From Xenophilus sp. Marseille-Q4582 (GTDB lineage Bacteria; Pseudomonadota; Gammaproteobacteria; Burkholderiales; Burkholderiaceae_C): 64,000 nt of DNA. The notes beneath the pieces were generated by a model that saw nothing but the letters and a program-made list of their open reading frames with translations, was not told where the DNA came from and did not search any database. Each line of letters begins with the position of its first letter. The first letter of the stretch is position 1. The stretch spans positions 434,001 to 498,000 of the forward strand of contig NZ_CAKAKO010000003.1 of the NCBI RefSeq assembly GCF_916700565.1, read 5' to 3'. This document shows, piece after piece, positions 9,456 through 21,701 of this stretch. The translations under genes and the position numbers were made by a program.

Positions 9456-10622
9456 ATGGCCGCCTCCCCTTCCTCCGTCGCCGACTCCGAACTTCAGCGC
9501 ACGCCGCTGCATGCCCTGCATCTGGAACTGGGGGCGCGCATGGTGCCCTTCGCCGGCTATTCCATGCCGGTGCAGTACCCCGCGGGGCTGATCGCCGAGC
9601 ACCGCCACACGCGCCAGGCGGCCGGCCTGTTCGACATCTCGCACATGGGCCAGCTGCGGCTGGCGGGGCCTGATGCGGCCGCCGCGCTCGAATCGCTGAT
9701 GCCGCAGGACGTGATCGGCCTGGCGCCAGGCAAGCAGCGCTATGGCCTGCTGCTGGACGACCAGGGCGGCATCCTCGACGACCTGATGTTCTTCAATGAG
9801 GGGAACGGCTCCCTGTTCCTGATCGTCAACGGCGCCTGCAAGGCCGCGGACATCGCGCACCTGCGGGCGCGCATCGGCCAGCGCTGCGAAGTGCAGCCGC
9901 TGCCCGACCGGGCCCTGCTCGCGCTGCAGGGCCCGCAGGCGGCCGCCGTGCTGGCGCGGCTGTCGCCCGGCATCGAGCGCTTCGTGTTCATGACCGGCGG
10001 CGGCGTGCAGATCGGCGGCATGGCGGCCTTCGTCACGCGCAGCGGCTACACGGGCGAGGACGGCTTCGAGATCTCGGTCGCCGGCGCAGATGCGCAGCGG
10101 CTGGCGCGGCTGCTGCTGGCGCAGCCCGAGGTGCAACCCGTGGGCCTGGGCGCACGCAACTCCCTGCGGCTGGAAGCCGGCCTGTGCCTCTACGGCAACG
10201 ACATCGACACCACCACCACGCCGGTGGAAGCGGCGCTCAACTGGGCCATCCAGAAAGTGCGCCGCCGCGGCGGCGCGCGCGAAGGCGGCTTCCCGGGCGC
10301 GGACAAGGTGCTGGCCCAGCTCGACGCGGCGGCGGCGCCGGCCGACCACCACACCCTGACGCGCCAGCGCGTGGGCCTGGTGGCGCTGGAGCGCATCCCC
10401 GTGCGCGACGGCTCGCTGCTGCAGAACCTGGAAGGCCACGACATCGGCGCCGTGACCAGCGGCCTGCTGGCGCCGACGGTGGACCGCCCCATCGCCATGG
10501 CTTACGTGGCGGCGGCCTATGCGCAGCCGGGCACGCGCATCCAGGCCGTGGTGCGCGGCAAGGCCGTGCCCATGGAAGTGACGCAGATGCCCTTCGTGCC
10601 CGCCCGCTACCACCGCGGCTGA
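9456..10622 (+). CDS. gcvT: glycine cleavage system T protein (aminomethyltransferase)
   Basis: Moves the methylene group from aminomethyl-lipoyl-GcvH to tetrahydrofolate, releasing ammonia. The 388-residue protein shows the family's N-terminal LHALHLELGARMVPFAGYSMP and LFDISHMGQ motifs, the GYTGEDGFEI segment and C-terminal GAVTSGLLAP. It starts at ATG 9456 behind the tandem glycine riboswitch and heads gcvT-gcvH-gcvP. Confidence 0.97.
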   Translation: MAASPSSVADSELQRTPLHALHLELGARMVPFAGYSMPVQYPAGLIAEHRHTRQAAGLFDISHMGQLRLAGPDAAAALESLMPQDVIGLAPGKQRYGLLLDDQGGILDDLMFFNEGNGSLFLIVNGACKAADIAHLRARIGQRCEVQPLPDRALLALQGPQAAAVLARLSPGIERFVFMTGGGVQIGGMAAFVTRSGYTGEDGFEISVAGADAQRLARLLLAQPEVQPVGLGARNSLRLEAGLCLYGNDIDTTTTPVEAALNWAIQKVRRRGGAREGGFPGADKVLAQLDAAAAPADHHTLTRQRVGLVALERIPVRDGSLLQNLEGHDIGAVTSGLLAPTVDRPIAMAYVAAAYAQPGTRIQAVVRGKAVPMEVTQMPFVPARYHRG

Positions 10623-10735
10623 GCCCGCGTTCCACGGGCGCCGCGCACGCAACCGGCTGACACGGGCGTCCACCGGCCGCGCGCCATACTCCGGCTTCGT
10701 CCCCTTCATCTTCCCTTCTTTGCAGGAAACCTCCC

Positions 10736-11119
10736 ATGACCATCCACTACTCCAAGGACCACGAATGGATCGAGTTCGCCGAAGAACACGAGGCGGCCAC
10801 CGTGGGCATCACGCTGCACGCGCAAGAGGCGCTGGGCGACGTGGTCTTCGTCGACCTGCCCGAAGTCGGCAAGCGCTTCGCGCAGGGCGAAGTGGCCGGC
10901 GTGGTGGAATCGGTGAAGGCCGCGGCCGACATCTACATGCCCGTGTCGGGCGAGGTGGTGGAAGTGAACGAGGCGCTGCGCGCCGACCCCTCGCTGGCCA
11001 ACAGCGACCCCATGGGCCAGGGCTGGTTCTTCAAGGTGCATGTGGACCAAAAGGACCTGGGCGAATTCGACCAGCTGATGGACGAGCCCGACTACCTGAA
11101 GTTCGCCCAGAACAACTGA
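10736..11119 (+). CDS. gcvH: glycine cleavage system H protein
   Basis: Lipoyl carrier shuttling the aminomethyl intermediate between GcvP and GcvT. The 127-residue length is normal. The lipoylated lysine is K61 in the motif ESVKAAADIYMP, and the C-terminus GWFFKV is conserved. ATG 10736 is preceded by AGGAAA. It lies 113 bases after gcvT and 228 bases before gcvP. Confidence 0.97.
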   Translation: MTIHYSKDHEWIEFAEEHEAATVGITLHAQEALGDVVFVDLPEVGKRFAQGEVAGVVESVKAAADIYMPVSGEVVEVNEALRADPSLANSDPMGQGWFFKVHVDQKDLGEFDQLMDEPDYLKFAQNN

Positions 11120-11347
11120 GCAACCCCGGGCCGCTTCCCGCCTCCCCCTTCCGCGGCGCGAAGGGGGCTGAGCCCGTACACAGAGGGTCCAATGGACCTT
11201 CTGTGACTGGCGAAGGGCAAGGCCGCTGGCCTTGCGCGGTCTGCAAGACCTCCCCGATGGCCCGGCAAGGCCGGCGCCATGGGTGCCCGGGGTCACTCCG
11301 GCAGCGCCCATCCATTCCCGTTCCTCCTTAGCCCTGTCCGTCCGACC
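11120..11347. repeat. gcvH-gcvP spacer with dispersed repeat
   Basis: This 228-base gap inside an otherwise tight operon has no gene. It holds short inverted segments (CCCCCTTC...CGAAGGGGG near 11145-11167) and a GGCCCGGCAAGGCC...CATGGGTGCCC block. A related arrangement recurs at 29684-29838, suggesting a dispersed intergenic repeat. Confidence 0.5.
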
Positions 11348-14251
<2,904 letters not shown>

Positions 14252-14278
14252 TACTCTGGATTGCTTTCAACCGACAAG

Positions 14279-14309
14279 AGCCGTTCAAGCTTTAGCCTGA
14301 ACGGCTTTT
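14279..14309. terminator. Rho-independent terminator after gcvP
   Basis: Inverted repeat AGCCGTTCA (14279-14287) and TGAACGGCT (14298-14306) with a 10-base loop, followed by TTTTC on the plus strand. It lies between convergent gcvP and metE and most clearly ends gcvP transcription. Confidence 0.85.
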
Positions 14310-14379
14310 CGATTTTGAAAGCAGATCCGCATGAGACGCGAAGGCCGGCGCGCCCTCGCCCTCAGCCGCCAATGGGCGG

Positions 14380-16674
14380 TCAGGCGACGCCGGCCCGCAG
14401 CGTCCTGGCGGCTTCGACCATGTTGGCCAGCGCCGGGATCACCTCCGGCCACTGGCGCGTCTTCAGGCCGCAGTCGGGGTTGACCCACAGCCGCTCGGCC
14501 GGCACGCGCTCGGCCGCCTTCTTCATCAGTTGCACGATGTGCTCCTGCGTCGGGATGTTGGGCGAGTGGATGTCGTACACGCCGGGCCCGATCTCGTTCG
14601 GGTACTTGAAGTCGTCGAAGGCGTCGAGCAGCTCCATGTCCGAGCGCGAGGTCTCGATGGTGATGACGTCGGCGTCCATCTCGGCGATCGACGCGATGAT
14701 GTCGTTGAACTCCGAGTAGCACATGTGGGTGTGGATCTGCGTCTCGTCGCGCACGCCGTTGGCGGTGATGCGGAAGCTCTCCACGGCCCAGTCGAGATAC
14801 GCCTTCCACTGCGACTTGCGCAGCGGCAGGCCCTCGCGCAGCGCGGCCTCGTCGATCTGGATCACGCGCACGCCGGCCTTCTCCAGGTCCAGCACCTCCT
14901 CGCGGATGGCCAGCGCCAGCTGCCTGCACGACGCCGAGCGCGGCTGGTCGTCGCGCACGAAAGACCAGTTCAGGATCGTGACGGGGCCGGTGAGCATGCC
15001 CTTCATCGGCTTGCTCGTCAGCGACTGGGCGTAGGTGATCCACTCCACCGTCATCGGCCGCGGGCGGCTGATGTCGCCGAACAGGATCGGCGGCTTCACG
15101 CAGCGCGAGCCGTAGGACTGCACCCAGCCGAACTGGCTGAAGGCATAGCCTTCCAGCTGCTCGCCGAAGTACTCGACCATGTCGTTGCGCTCGGCCTCGC
15201 CGTGCACCAGCACGTCCAGGCCCAGCTTTTCCTGCTCGCGCACGCTGCGCTCGATCTCGGCCCGCATGGCGGCCTGGTAGGCGGGGAAGTCCAGCCGGCC
15301 CGCCTTGAACTCGCTGCGCGCATGGCGGATCTCCGCCGTCTGCGGGAAGGAGCCGATGGTGGTGGTCGGGTACTGGGGCAGCTTCAGGAAGGCCGCCTGC
15401 TTGGGCGCGCGCCGAGCATAGGCGCTCTCGCGCCGGCCCAGGTGGCTGCCGATGCCGGCCACCGCCGCCTGCACGGCCGGGTTGTTCACGCGCGGCGAGG
15501 CGCGGCGCGCCGCCAGCGCGGCCCGGTTGGCATCCAGCTCGGTCCCGACGGCCTCGCGTCCCTCGCGCAGCGCACGGCCCAGCAGCTTGAGTTCGTCCAG
15601 CTTCTGCAGCGCGAAGGCGAGCCAGGACTTCACCTCGGCATCCAGCTTCTGCTCGCTCGCCAGGTCCACCGGCACGTGCAGCAGCGAGCACGAGGGCGCG
15701 ATCCACAGGCGTTCGCCCAGGCGCTCGGCGATCGGCTCCAGCCAGTCCAGCACGGCATTCAGGTCGGTCTTCCAGATGTTGCGGCCGTTGATCACGCCCA
15801 GCGACAGCACCTTGTGCGCCGGCAGCATGCCCAGCAGCGGCAGCACGTCGTCACGGCCGTTGACCGCGTCCACGTGCAGGCCGGCCACCGGCAGGTTGGC
15901 GGCCAGGTACTGGTTCTCCAGCAGCTGGCCGAAGTAGGTGGCCAGCAGCAGCTTGACGCGGCAGCCCTTGAGCTGGTGGTAGGCGGTGTTGAAGGCGTGC
16001 TGCCAGTCGGCGCCCAGTTCGGTGACGAGGATCGGCTCGTCGACCTGCACCCACTCGACGCCCTGCGCCGCCAGGGTGTCCAGCAATTCGGCGTACACGG
16101 GCAGGAGCCGCGGCAGCAGCGCGAGCCTGTCCGAGTCGTCCTTGGCCTTGCCGATGGCGAGGTAGGTGACGGGGCCGACGATGACCGGCTTGGCCTTCAC
16201 ACCCTGCGCCCTGGCCTCCGCGATCTGGTCGAGCAGGCGCGAGGCGTCCAGCGCGAACCGCGTGCCGGCGGTGAATTCCGGGACGATGTAGTGGTAGTTG
16301 GTGTCGAACCACTTGGTCATCTCGCCGGCCGCCACGCCGCCGCAGCAGCCGGCATGTTCCTCGGCCGTCTGCGCGGAACGGCCGCGCGCCACGCGGAAGT
16401 AGTTGTCCAGCGCGTCGCCGTGGAAGCCGCGCACGCGTTCGGGCAGGTTGCCGAGCGTGAAGCTCATGTCCAGCACCTGGTCGTAGAACGAGAAGTCGCC
16501 CACGGGCACGAGATCCAGGCCGGCCTGGTCGTTCCAGTGGCGCTGGCGAAGCTGCGCACCGAGCGCCTGGAGTGCGTCGCGGGAGGACTCGCCCTTCCAG
16601 TACGACTCCAGGGCGAACTTCAGTTCGCGCCTGGCGCCGATGCGGGGGAATCCGAGATTGTGGGTGGTGGTCAT
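14380..16674 (-). CDS. metE: cobalamin-independent methionine synthase MetE
   Basis: Transfers a methyl group from 5-methyltetrahydropteroyl-triglutamate to homocysteine without vitamin B12. The 764 residues match the family, with both halves of the double barrel. Zinc ligands are visible in [12 protein letters not shown] and in NPDCGLKTR. The ATG at 16674 gives [19 protein letters not shown], the classic MetE start. Divergent metR and a palindrome between them imply MetR activation with homocysteine as co-effector. Confidence 0.97.
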   Translation of the reverse strand: MTTTHNLGFPRIGARRELKFALESYWKGESSRDALQALGAQLRQRHWNDQAGLDLVPVGDFSFYDQVLDMSFTLGNLPERVRGFHGDALDNYFRVARGRSAQTAEEHAGCCGGVAAGEMTKWFDTNYHYIVPEFTAGTRFALDASRLLDQIAEARAQGVKAKPVIVGPVTYLAIGKAKDDSDRLALLPRLLPVYAELLDTLAAQGVEWVQVDEPILVTELGADWQHAFNTAYHQLKGCRVKLLLATYFGQLLENQYLAANLPVAGLHVDAVNGRDDVLPLLGMLPAHKVLSLGVINGRNIWKTDLNAVLDWLEPIAERLGERLWIAPSCSLLHVPVDLASEQKLDAEVKSWLAFALQKLDELKLLGRALREGREAVGTELDANRAALAARRASPRVNNPAVQAAVAGIGSHLGRRESAYARRAPKQAAFLKLPQYPTTTIGSFPQTAEIRHARSEFKAGRLDFPAYQAAMRAEIERSVREQEKLGLDVLVHGEAERNDMVEYFGEQLEGYAFSQFGWVQSYGSRCVKPPILFGDISRPRPMTVEWITYAQSLTSKPMKGMLTGPVTILNWSFVRDDQPRSASCRQLALAIREEVLDLEKAGVRVIQIDEAALREGLPLRKSQWKAYLDWAVESFRITANGVRDETQIHTHMCYSEFNDIIASIAEMDADVITIETSRSDMELLDAFDDFKYPNEIGPGVYDIHSPNIPTQEHIVQLMKKAAERVPAERLWVNPDCGLKTRQWPEVIPALANMVEAARTLRAGVA

Positions 16675-16762
16675 CCGGTCTGCCGTGCGGGAGTCAATAC
16701 ACAAGGGGACGAATGCTAGGAAGGGGATTCGATGAAGTAAAATGGTTTTATCTCACATATCC

Positions 16763-16777
16763 ATGAGCACTGCTCAT
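16763..16777. promoter_or_regulatory. candidate MetR operator
   Basis: Perfect inverted repeat ATGAGC-ACT-GCTCAT in the 108-base metE-metR intergenic region, 5 bases before the metR start. It resembles LysR-type sites and the TGAA-N5-TTCA MetR consensus only partly. The assignment rests on position. Confidence 0.5.
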
Positions 16778-16782
16778 TCATC

Positions 16783-17682
16783 ATGCTGGAACGCATCCAC
16801 CTCGCCGTGGTCAGGGAAGTCGAAAGGCAGGGCTCGCTGACGGCCGCCGCCGAGGTGCTGCACGTCACCCAGTCCGCGCTGAGCCACAGCATGCGCAAGC
16901 TGGAGCAGCAGCTGGGCACCGACATCTGGCTGCGCGAGGGCCGCAGCCTGCGCCTGACGCAGGCAGGCCAGTACCTGCTGGCCGTGGCCAACCGCGTGAT
17001 CCCCCAGCTCGACCTGGCCGAGGAGCGGCTGGGCCAGTTCGCGCAGGGCGAGCGCGGCACCCTGCGCATCGGCATGGAGTGCCATCCCTGCTACCAGTGG
17101 CTGCTGAAGGTGGTGTCGCCCTACCTGGCCGCCTGGCCCGACGTCGACGTGGACGTGAAGCAGAAGTTCCAGTTCGGCGGCATCGGCGCTCTCTTCGGCT
17201 ACGAGATCGACCTGCTAGTCACGCCCGACCCGCTGTTCAAGCCGGGCCTGCATTTCGAGCCGGTGTTCGACTACGAGCAGGTGCTGGTGGTGGCGCGCAG
17301 CCACCCGCTGGCCGGAGCCGCCCACGTGAAGCCCCGGCAGCTCACCAGGGAGGTGCTGATCACCTACCCGGTGGAGCCGCAGCGGCTGGACGTCTTCACC
17401 GACTTCCTCTCGCCCGCGGGCATCGCGCCGAAGCGCCACAAGACCATCGAGACCACGGACATCATGCTGCAGATGGTGGCCAGCGGCCGCGGCGTGGCGG
17501 CACTGCCGCGCTGGCTGGTGGAGGAATACGCCGACAAGATGGCGGTCGTGCCGGTGCGGCTGGGGCCGCGCGGCATCGCCAAGCAGATCTTCCTGGGTGC
17601 GCGCGAAGCCGACCTCGACACCGACTACCTCCGGGCCTTCATCGAGCAGGCGCGGCAGCCGGCGGCGGCGCGTCAGGTGTAG
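16783..17682 (+). CDS. metR: LysR-type methionine regulator MetR
   Basis: A 299-residue LysR-type activator. The N-terminal helix-turn-helix (residues ~18-40, GSLTAAAEVLHVTQSALSHSMRKLE) is followed by a periplasmic-binding-like effector domain with GMECHPCYQWL, typical of MetR. Divergent from metE, its expected target. ATG 16783 overlaps the end of the promoter palindrome region. Its 3' end overlaps the convergent prpB-like gene by 10 bases. Confidence 0.93.
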   Translation: MLERIHLAVVREVERQGSLTAAAEVLHVTQSALSHSMRKLEQQLGTDIWLREGRSLRLTQAGQYLLAVANRVIPQLDLAEERLGQFAQGERGTLRIGMECHPCYQWLLKVVSPYLAAWPDVDVDVKQKFQFGGIGALFGYEIDLLVTPDPLFKPGLHFEPVFDYEQVLVVARSHPLAGAAHVKPRQLTREVLITYPVEPQRLDVFTDFLSPAGIAPKRHKTIETTDIMLQMVASGRGVAALPRWLVEEYADKMAVVPVRLGPRGIAKQIFLGAREADLDTDYLRAFIEQARQPAAARQV

Positions 17683-18533
17683 CGCTTCTCCAGCGCATCC
17701 CACGCGGGCTTGCCGACCAGGCGCTGGCGCTCGGCGAAGGGCGTCACCAGGCCGCTCGATTCCCGCACCTCCTTCTCGTCGCGCAGCACCGTCAGCGCCT
17801 TCTGCATGCCCGCCACCGCGCCCTGCAGCGCCGCGTTGGCGTACAGCACGATGCCGTAGCCCAGTTCGCCGAGCTGCTGCGCGTTGAAGATCGGCGTGCG
17901 CCCGCCGATCACCATGTTCATCAGTTGCGGCTTGCCCAGGCGCCGGGGCAGCGCGCGCACCTCCTCCTCCTTCGTCACCGCCTCGACGAAGAGGATGTCG
18001 GCGCCCGCCTCCGCGAACTGCTGCGCGCGCTCCACCGCCGCCTCGAAGCCGTGCGTGGCTGCGGCGTCGGTGCGGGCCATGATGAGCAGGTCCGCGTCCT
18101 GCCGCGCATCGACGGCCGCCTTGATCTTGGCGACCGCCTCCTCGGTGGAGATCACCTCCTTGCCCGAGAAGTGGCCGCAGCGCTTGGGCGCCACTTGGTC
18201 TTCGAACTGGATGCAGTCGGCGCCGGCGCGCTCCAGCGTGCGCACCGTGTGGCGCACGTTCAGCGCGTTGCCGAAGCCGGTATCGGCGTCCACGATCAGC
18301 GGCAGGCCCACCGCGTCGCGGATGCGCGCCGTGTGGTCGGTGATCTCGGCCAGGCCCATGAAGCCCTGGTCGGGCAGGCCGAACCACATGTTGGTGACAC
18401 CGGCGCCGGTGACGTAGATAGCCTCGAAGCCCAGGTCCTCGATGACCTTGGCGGACAGCGCATTGAACGCGCCGGGCACGAGCACGCCGCGGCGGGCTTC
18501 GGCCAGCGCGCGCAGCTTCTTGCGGGTTTCCAT
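17673..18533 (-). CDS. prpB: isocitrate lyase/PEP mutase family, likely methylisocitrate lyase
   Basis: Probably splits 2-methylisocitrate to pyruvate and succinate. The 286-residue protein has the family metal-site aspartates in VDADTGFG (D82, D84) and a catalytic cysteine in KRCGHFSGKEV (C119). Its body is closer to the oxaloacetate decarboxylase/PEP mutase branch than to enterobacterial PrpB, so the name rests largely on context: it ends an operon with prpC and prpD, only two bases after prpD. An alternative is oxaloacetate decarboxylase activity. Confidence 0.78.
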   Translation of the reverse strand: METRKKLRALAEARRGVLVPGAFNALSAKVIEDLGFEAIYVTGAGVTNMWFGLPDQGFMGLAEITDHTARIRDAVGLPLIVDADTGFGNALNVRHTVRTLERAGADCIQFEDQVAPKRCGHFSGKEVISTEEAVAKIKAAVDARQDADLLIMARTDAAATHGFEAAVERAQQFAEAGADILFVEAVTKEEEVRALPRRLGKPQLMNMVIGGRTPIFNAQQLGELGYGIVLYANAALQGAVAGMQKALTVLRDEKEVRESSGLVTPFAERQRLVGKPAWDALEKRYT

Positions 18534-18535
18534 GC

Positions 18536-19987
18536 TCAGATCACGTACAGGTCCACATACTCGTGCACCGGCATCGCCGCCAGCGCCTGCGCGTCGAGCG
18601 AGGCGGCGAGGATGGCGTCCTGCTGCTTCTTCGGAAAGCGCCGCGCCAGGTTGGTCCGAAACTTGGCTTCGAGCAGCGGAATGCCCTCGGCGCGGCGGCG
18701 CTTGTGGCCGATGGGGTATTCGACGGCCACCTCGGGCAGCGTGCCGCCGTCCTTGAACTGCACGGTGAGCGCGTTGGCGATGCTGCGCTTGTCGGGGTCG
18801 TGGTAGTCCCGGGTGTACTGCGCGTCTTCCACGCAGTGGATGCGCGCGCGCAGTGCGTCGATGCGCGGGTCCGCTGCCGCTTCGTCCTCGTAGTCGGCGG
18901 CCGTCAGGTGGCCCTTGATGAGCGGCACGGCCACCATGTACTGGATGCAGTGGTCGCGGTCGGCCGGGTTGTTAAGTGGGCCCTGCTTGTCGATGATGCG
19001 GATGCAGGCCTCGTGCGTGCGGATGGTGATCTTTTCGATGTCGTCGATGCTCCTGCCCGCGTCACGCAACTGCCGGTGCAGCGTCACGGCGGCCTCGACG
19101 GCGGTCTGGCTGTGGAACTCGGCCGGGAAGCTGATCTTGAACAGCACGTTCTCGCTCACGTAGCTGCCATAGGTGCGCTGGAACTTGAACGGCCGGCCCT
19201 TGAACAGCACGTCGTAGAAACCCCAGGTCCTGGCCGTGAGCGCGCTGGGGTAGCCCATCTCGCCGGTCTGCGCGATCAGCGCCAGGCGCACGGCACGGCT
19301 GGTGGCGTCGCCCGCCGCCCAGCTCTTGCGGCTGCCCGCGTTGGGTGCGTGACGGTAGGTGCGCAGGCTCTGCCCATCGACCCACGCCAGCGACACGGCG
19401 GCCAGCGCCTCGTCGCGCGTCAGCCCCAGCAGCTTGCCGACCACGGCGGTGGAGGCGACCTTGACCAGCAGCACGTGATCCAGACCCACCTTGTTGAAGG
19501 AATTTTCCAGCGCGATCACGCCCTGGATCTCGTGCGCCTTCACGATGCCGCGCAGCACCTCGATCATCGTCAACGGCGGCTTGCCGGCGGCCACCGCGGT
19601 GCGGCTGATCCAGTCGGCCACGGCCAGGATGCCGCCCAGGTTGTCGCTGGGATGGCCCCACTCCGCGGCCAGCCAGGTGTCGTTGAAGTCCAGCCAGCGG
19701 ATGAGCAGCCCGATGTTGAAGGCGGCCTGCACCGGATCGAGCTGGAACTGCGTGCCCGGCACCTTGGCGCCGTGGGGCACGGCGGTGCCCTTGACCACGG
19801 GACCGAGCAGCTTGCAGGCGGCCGGGTATTCCAGCGCCTCCAGCCCGCAGCCGAGCGTGTCGATGAGGATGTGGCGCGCAGTCTCGATGGCGAGCTCGGA
19901 CTCGACTTCGTACTTCAGCGCGTAGTCGACGATGTCCTGGATGACCTGGTCGTAGTCGGGACGGATGTTGGAGATGGGGGAAGACAT
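18536..19987 (-). CDS. prpD: 2-methylcitrate dehydratase PrpD
   Basis: Dehydrates 2-methylcitrate to 2-methyl-cis-aconitate in propionate breakdown. At 483 residues it equals the length of enterobacterial PrpD, and it shares long blocks such as LIDTLGCGLEALEYPA, VPGTQFQLDPVQAAFN and LDFNDTWLAAEWGHPS. The ATG at 19987 is preceded by GAGAG. It follows prpC after about 40 bases and precedes the prpB-like gene by two. No acnD/prpF pair is present, consistent with using PrpD plus an ordinary aconitase. Confidence 0.96.
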   Translation of the reverse strand: MSSPISNIRPDYDQVIQDIVDYALKYEVESELAIETARHILIDTLGCGLEALEYPAACKLLGPVVKGTAVPHGAKVPGTQFQLDPVQAAFNIGLLIRWLDFNDTWLAAEWGHPSDNLGGILAVADWISRTAVAAGKPPLTMIEVLRGIVKAHEIQGVIALENSFNKVGLDHVLLVKVASTAVVGKLLGLTRDEALAAVSLAWVDGQSLRTYRHAPNAGSRKSWAAGDATSRAVRLALIAQTGEMGYPSALTARTWGFYDVLFKGRPFKFQRTYGSYVSENVLFKISFPAEFHSQTAVEAAVTLHRQLRDAGRSIDDIEKITIRTHEACIRIIDKQGPLNNPADRDHCIQYMVAVPLIKGHLTAADYEDEAAADPRIDALRARIHCVEDAQYTRDYHDPDKRSIANALTVQFKDGGTLPEVAVEYPIGHKRRRAEGIPLLEAKFRTNLARRFPKKQQDAILAASLDAQALAAMPVHEYVDLYVI

Positions 19988-20025
19988 GGAAAGCTCTCGG
20001 GAGAAATGCTCGGCAGGGATGGACA

Positions 20026-21183
20026 TCAGGCGCGCTGGTCGATGGGCACGAAGCTCCGGTCATCCGGGCCGGTGTAGTTCGCGCTCGGCCGGATGATCTT
20101 GTTGTCGACGCGCTGCTCGATCACGTGGGCGGCCCAGCCGCTGGTGCGCGCGATGACGAACAGCGGCGTGAACATGGCCGTGGGCACGCCCATCATGTGG
20201 TAGCTCACGGCGCTGAACCAGTCGAGGTTGGGGAACATCTTTTTGACCTCCCACATCACCGACTCCAGCCGCTCGGCGATGTCGAACATCTTGGTGGAGC
20301 CGGCCTCCTCCGACAGCCGCCGGGCCACGCCCTTGATGACGACGTTGCGCGGGTCGCTCACCGTGTAGACGGGATGGCCGAAGCCGATCACGACCTCCTT
20401 GGCCTCGACGCGGCGGCGGATGTCGGCCTCGGCCTCGTCGGGGTTGTCGTAGCGCTTCTGGATCTCGAAGGCCACCTCGTTGGCGCCCCCGTGCTTGGGC
20501 CCGCGCAGCGCGCCGATGGCGCCGGCGATGGACGAGTACATGTCGCTGCCGGTGCCGGCGATCACGCGCGCCGTGAAGGTGCTGGCGTTGAACTCGTGCT
20601 CGGCGTAGAGGTTGAGCGAGGTGTGCATCGCGCCCACCCAGGCCTGCGATGGCTTGCGCCCGTGCAGCAGGTGCAGGAAGTGCCCGCCGATGGAGTCGTC
20701 GTCGGTCTCGACCTCGATGCGCTTGCCGTGCGTGCTCCAGTGGTACCAGTACAGCAGCATCGAGCCCAGCGAGGCCATCAGCCGGTCGGCGATGTCGCGC
20801 GCGCCGGCCAGGTTGTGGTCCTCCTTCTCCGGCAGCACGCAGCCCAGGGCCGAGACGCCGGTGCGCATCACGTCCATGGGGTGCGCACCCGCGGGCAGGC
20901 TTTCGAGGGCCTCCTTCACGCTCACGGGCAGACCGCGCATGGCCTTCAGCCGGTTCTTGTAGGCGCGCAGCTCGGCCCGCGTGGGCAGCTTGCCATGCAC
21001 CAGCAGGTGGGCGATCTCCTCGAACTCGCACACCTCGGCGATGTCGAGGATGTCGTAGCCGCGATAGTGCAGGTCGTTGCCGCTGCGGCCGACGGTGCAC
21101 AGGGCGGTGTTGCCGGCGGCGACGCCCGACAGGGCGACGGATTTCTTGGGCCTGAAGGGGGCCGTCTCGGTGGCGGTGGTCAT
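20026..21183 (-). CDS. prpC: 2-methylcitrate synthase PrpC
   Basis: Condenses propionyl-CoA with oxaloacetate to 2-methylcitrate. The 385-residue citrate-synthase-fold protein carries the catalytic histidines in [10 protein letters not shown] (H231) and IGFGHPVY (H270), and the short length and SxNYTGP C-terminal segment fit PrpC rather than the longer GltA. ATG 21183 overlaps the stop of the upstream thioesterase by ATGA, so the two are translationally coupled. Confidence 0.94.
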   Translation of the reverse strand: MTTATETAPFRPKKSVALSGVAAGNTALCTVGRSGNDLHYRGYDILDIAEVCEFEEIAHLLVHGKLPTRAELRAYKNRLKAMRGLPVSVKEALESLPAGAHPMDVMRTGVSALGCVLPEKEDHNLAGARDIADRLMASLGSMLLYWYHWSTHGKRIEVETDDDSIGGHFLHLLHGRKPSQAWVGAMHTSLNLYAEHEFNASTFTARVIAGTGSDMYSSIAGAIGALRGPKHGGANEVAFEIQKRYDNPDEAEADIRRRVEAKEVVIGFGHPVYTVSDPRNVVIKGVARRLSEEAGSTKMFDIAERLESVMWEVKKMFPNLDWFSAVSYHMMGVPTAMFTPLFVIARTSGWAAHVIEQRVDNKIIRPSANYTGPDDRSFVPIDQRA

Positions 21184-21575
21184 GTCGTTTCCTTGTCCAG
21201 GTAGGAGCGGTCGATGCAGGTGGGGCGGCCGGCGGCGTCCACGGCCACCATCTCGAAGACACCCTTGAACACTTCCTCGGCGGGCACGCCGGGCTGGTCC
21301 GCCAGCCCGGTGACGCACACGGTCATCGAGCTGCGGCCCACGCGGCTGACCCAGGCACGCAGGACGAGCTGGCTGCCCACGGGGATGGGCGAGAGGAAGT
21401 CGGCGCCGGTCACGCCGGCCATCACGACCTCGCGCTGCGCCAGGCCGCGCGCCGCCGGGAAGGCGGCCCCGGCCATCCACAGCAGGCCCTGCCCGGCGAA
21501 CAGGGTGCCGTGGTGGTTCGCGTGGGCGGGCAGGACCAGCTCGCGCAGTTCCACTGTTCCCCGGGGTGTTGTCAT
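21180..21575 (-). CDS. acyl-CoA thioesterase (hotdog fold)
   Basis: A 131-residue single-hotdog thioesterase of the YciA/BACH type, with the conserved [22 protein letters not shown] segment. It probably hydrolyses short or medium acyl-CoA. As first gene of the propionate operon, overlapping prpC by four bases, it may relieve toxic propionyl-CoA or methylcitrate-related CoA build-up; that role is inferred from position. It diverges from the ScfR-type regulator gene. Confidence 0.88.
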   Translation of the reverse strand: MTTPRGTVELRELVLPAHANHHGTLFAGQGLLWMAGAAFPAARGLAQREVVMAGVTGADFLSPIPVGSQLVLRAWVSRVGRSSMTVCVTGLADQPGVPAEEVFKGVFEMVAVDAAGRPTCIDRSYLDKETT

Positions 21576-21576
21576 G

Positions 21577-21669
21577 CTTCGCAATTTACGCAAAATCCAC
21601 CCCTCCGCCCATGACTGAAATGGCGAAAGATTGCGAATGAAAAACCTGCGAATTGCGAATTCTGCGAAT
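21577..21669. promoter_or_regulatory. TGCGAAT repeat cluster, candidate ScfR operators
   Basis: Four direct copies of TGCGAAT start at 21632, 21647, 21654 and 21663, just upstream of the regulator. A related inverted element TTCGCAATTTACGCAAAA (21578-21595) abuts the operon start. Mycobacterial RamB/PrpR proteins bind TTTGCAAA-like sites, so these are natural candidate operators for the adjacent family member. Binding is inferred. Confidence 0.6.
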
Positions 21670-21701
21670 GATGTGCGCCACGGCTGCGCCGGAGCCCATC
21701 G

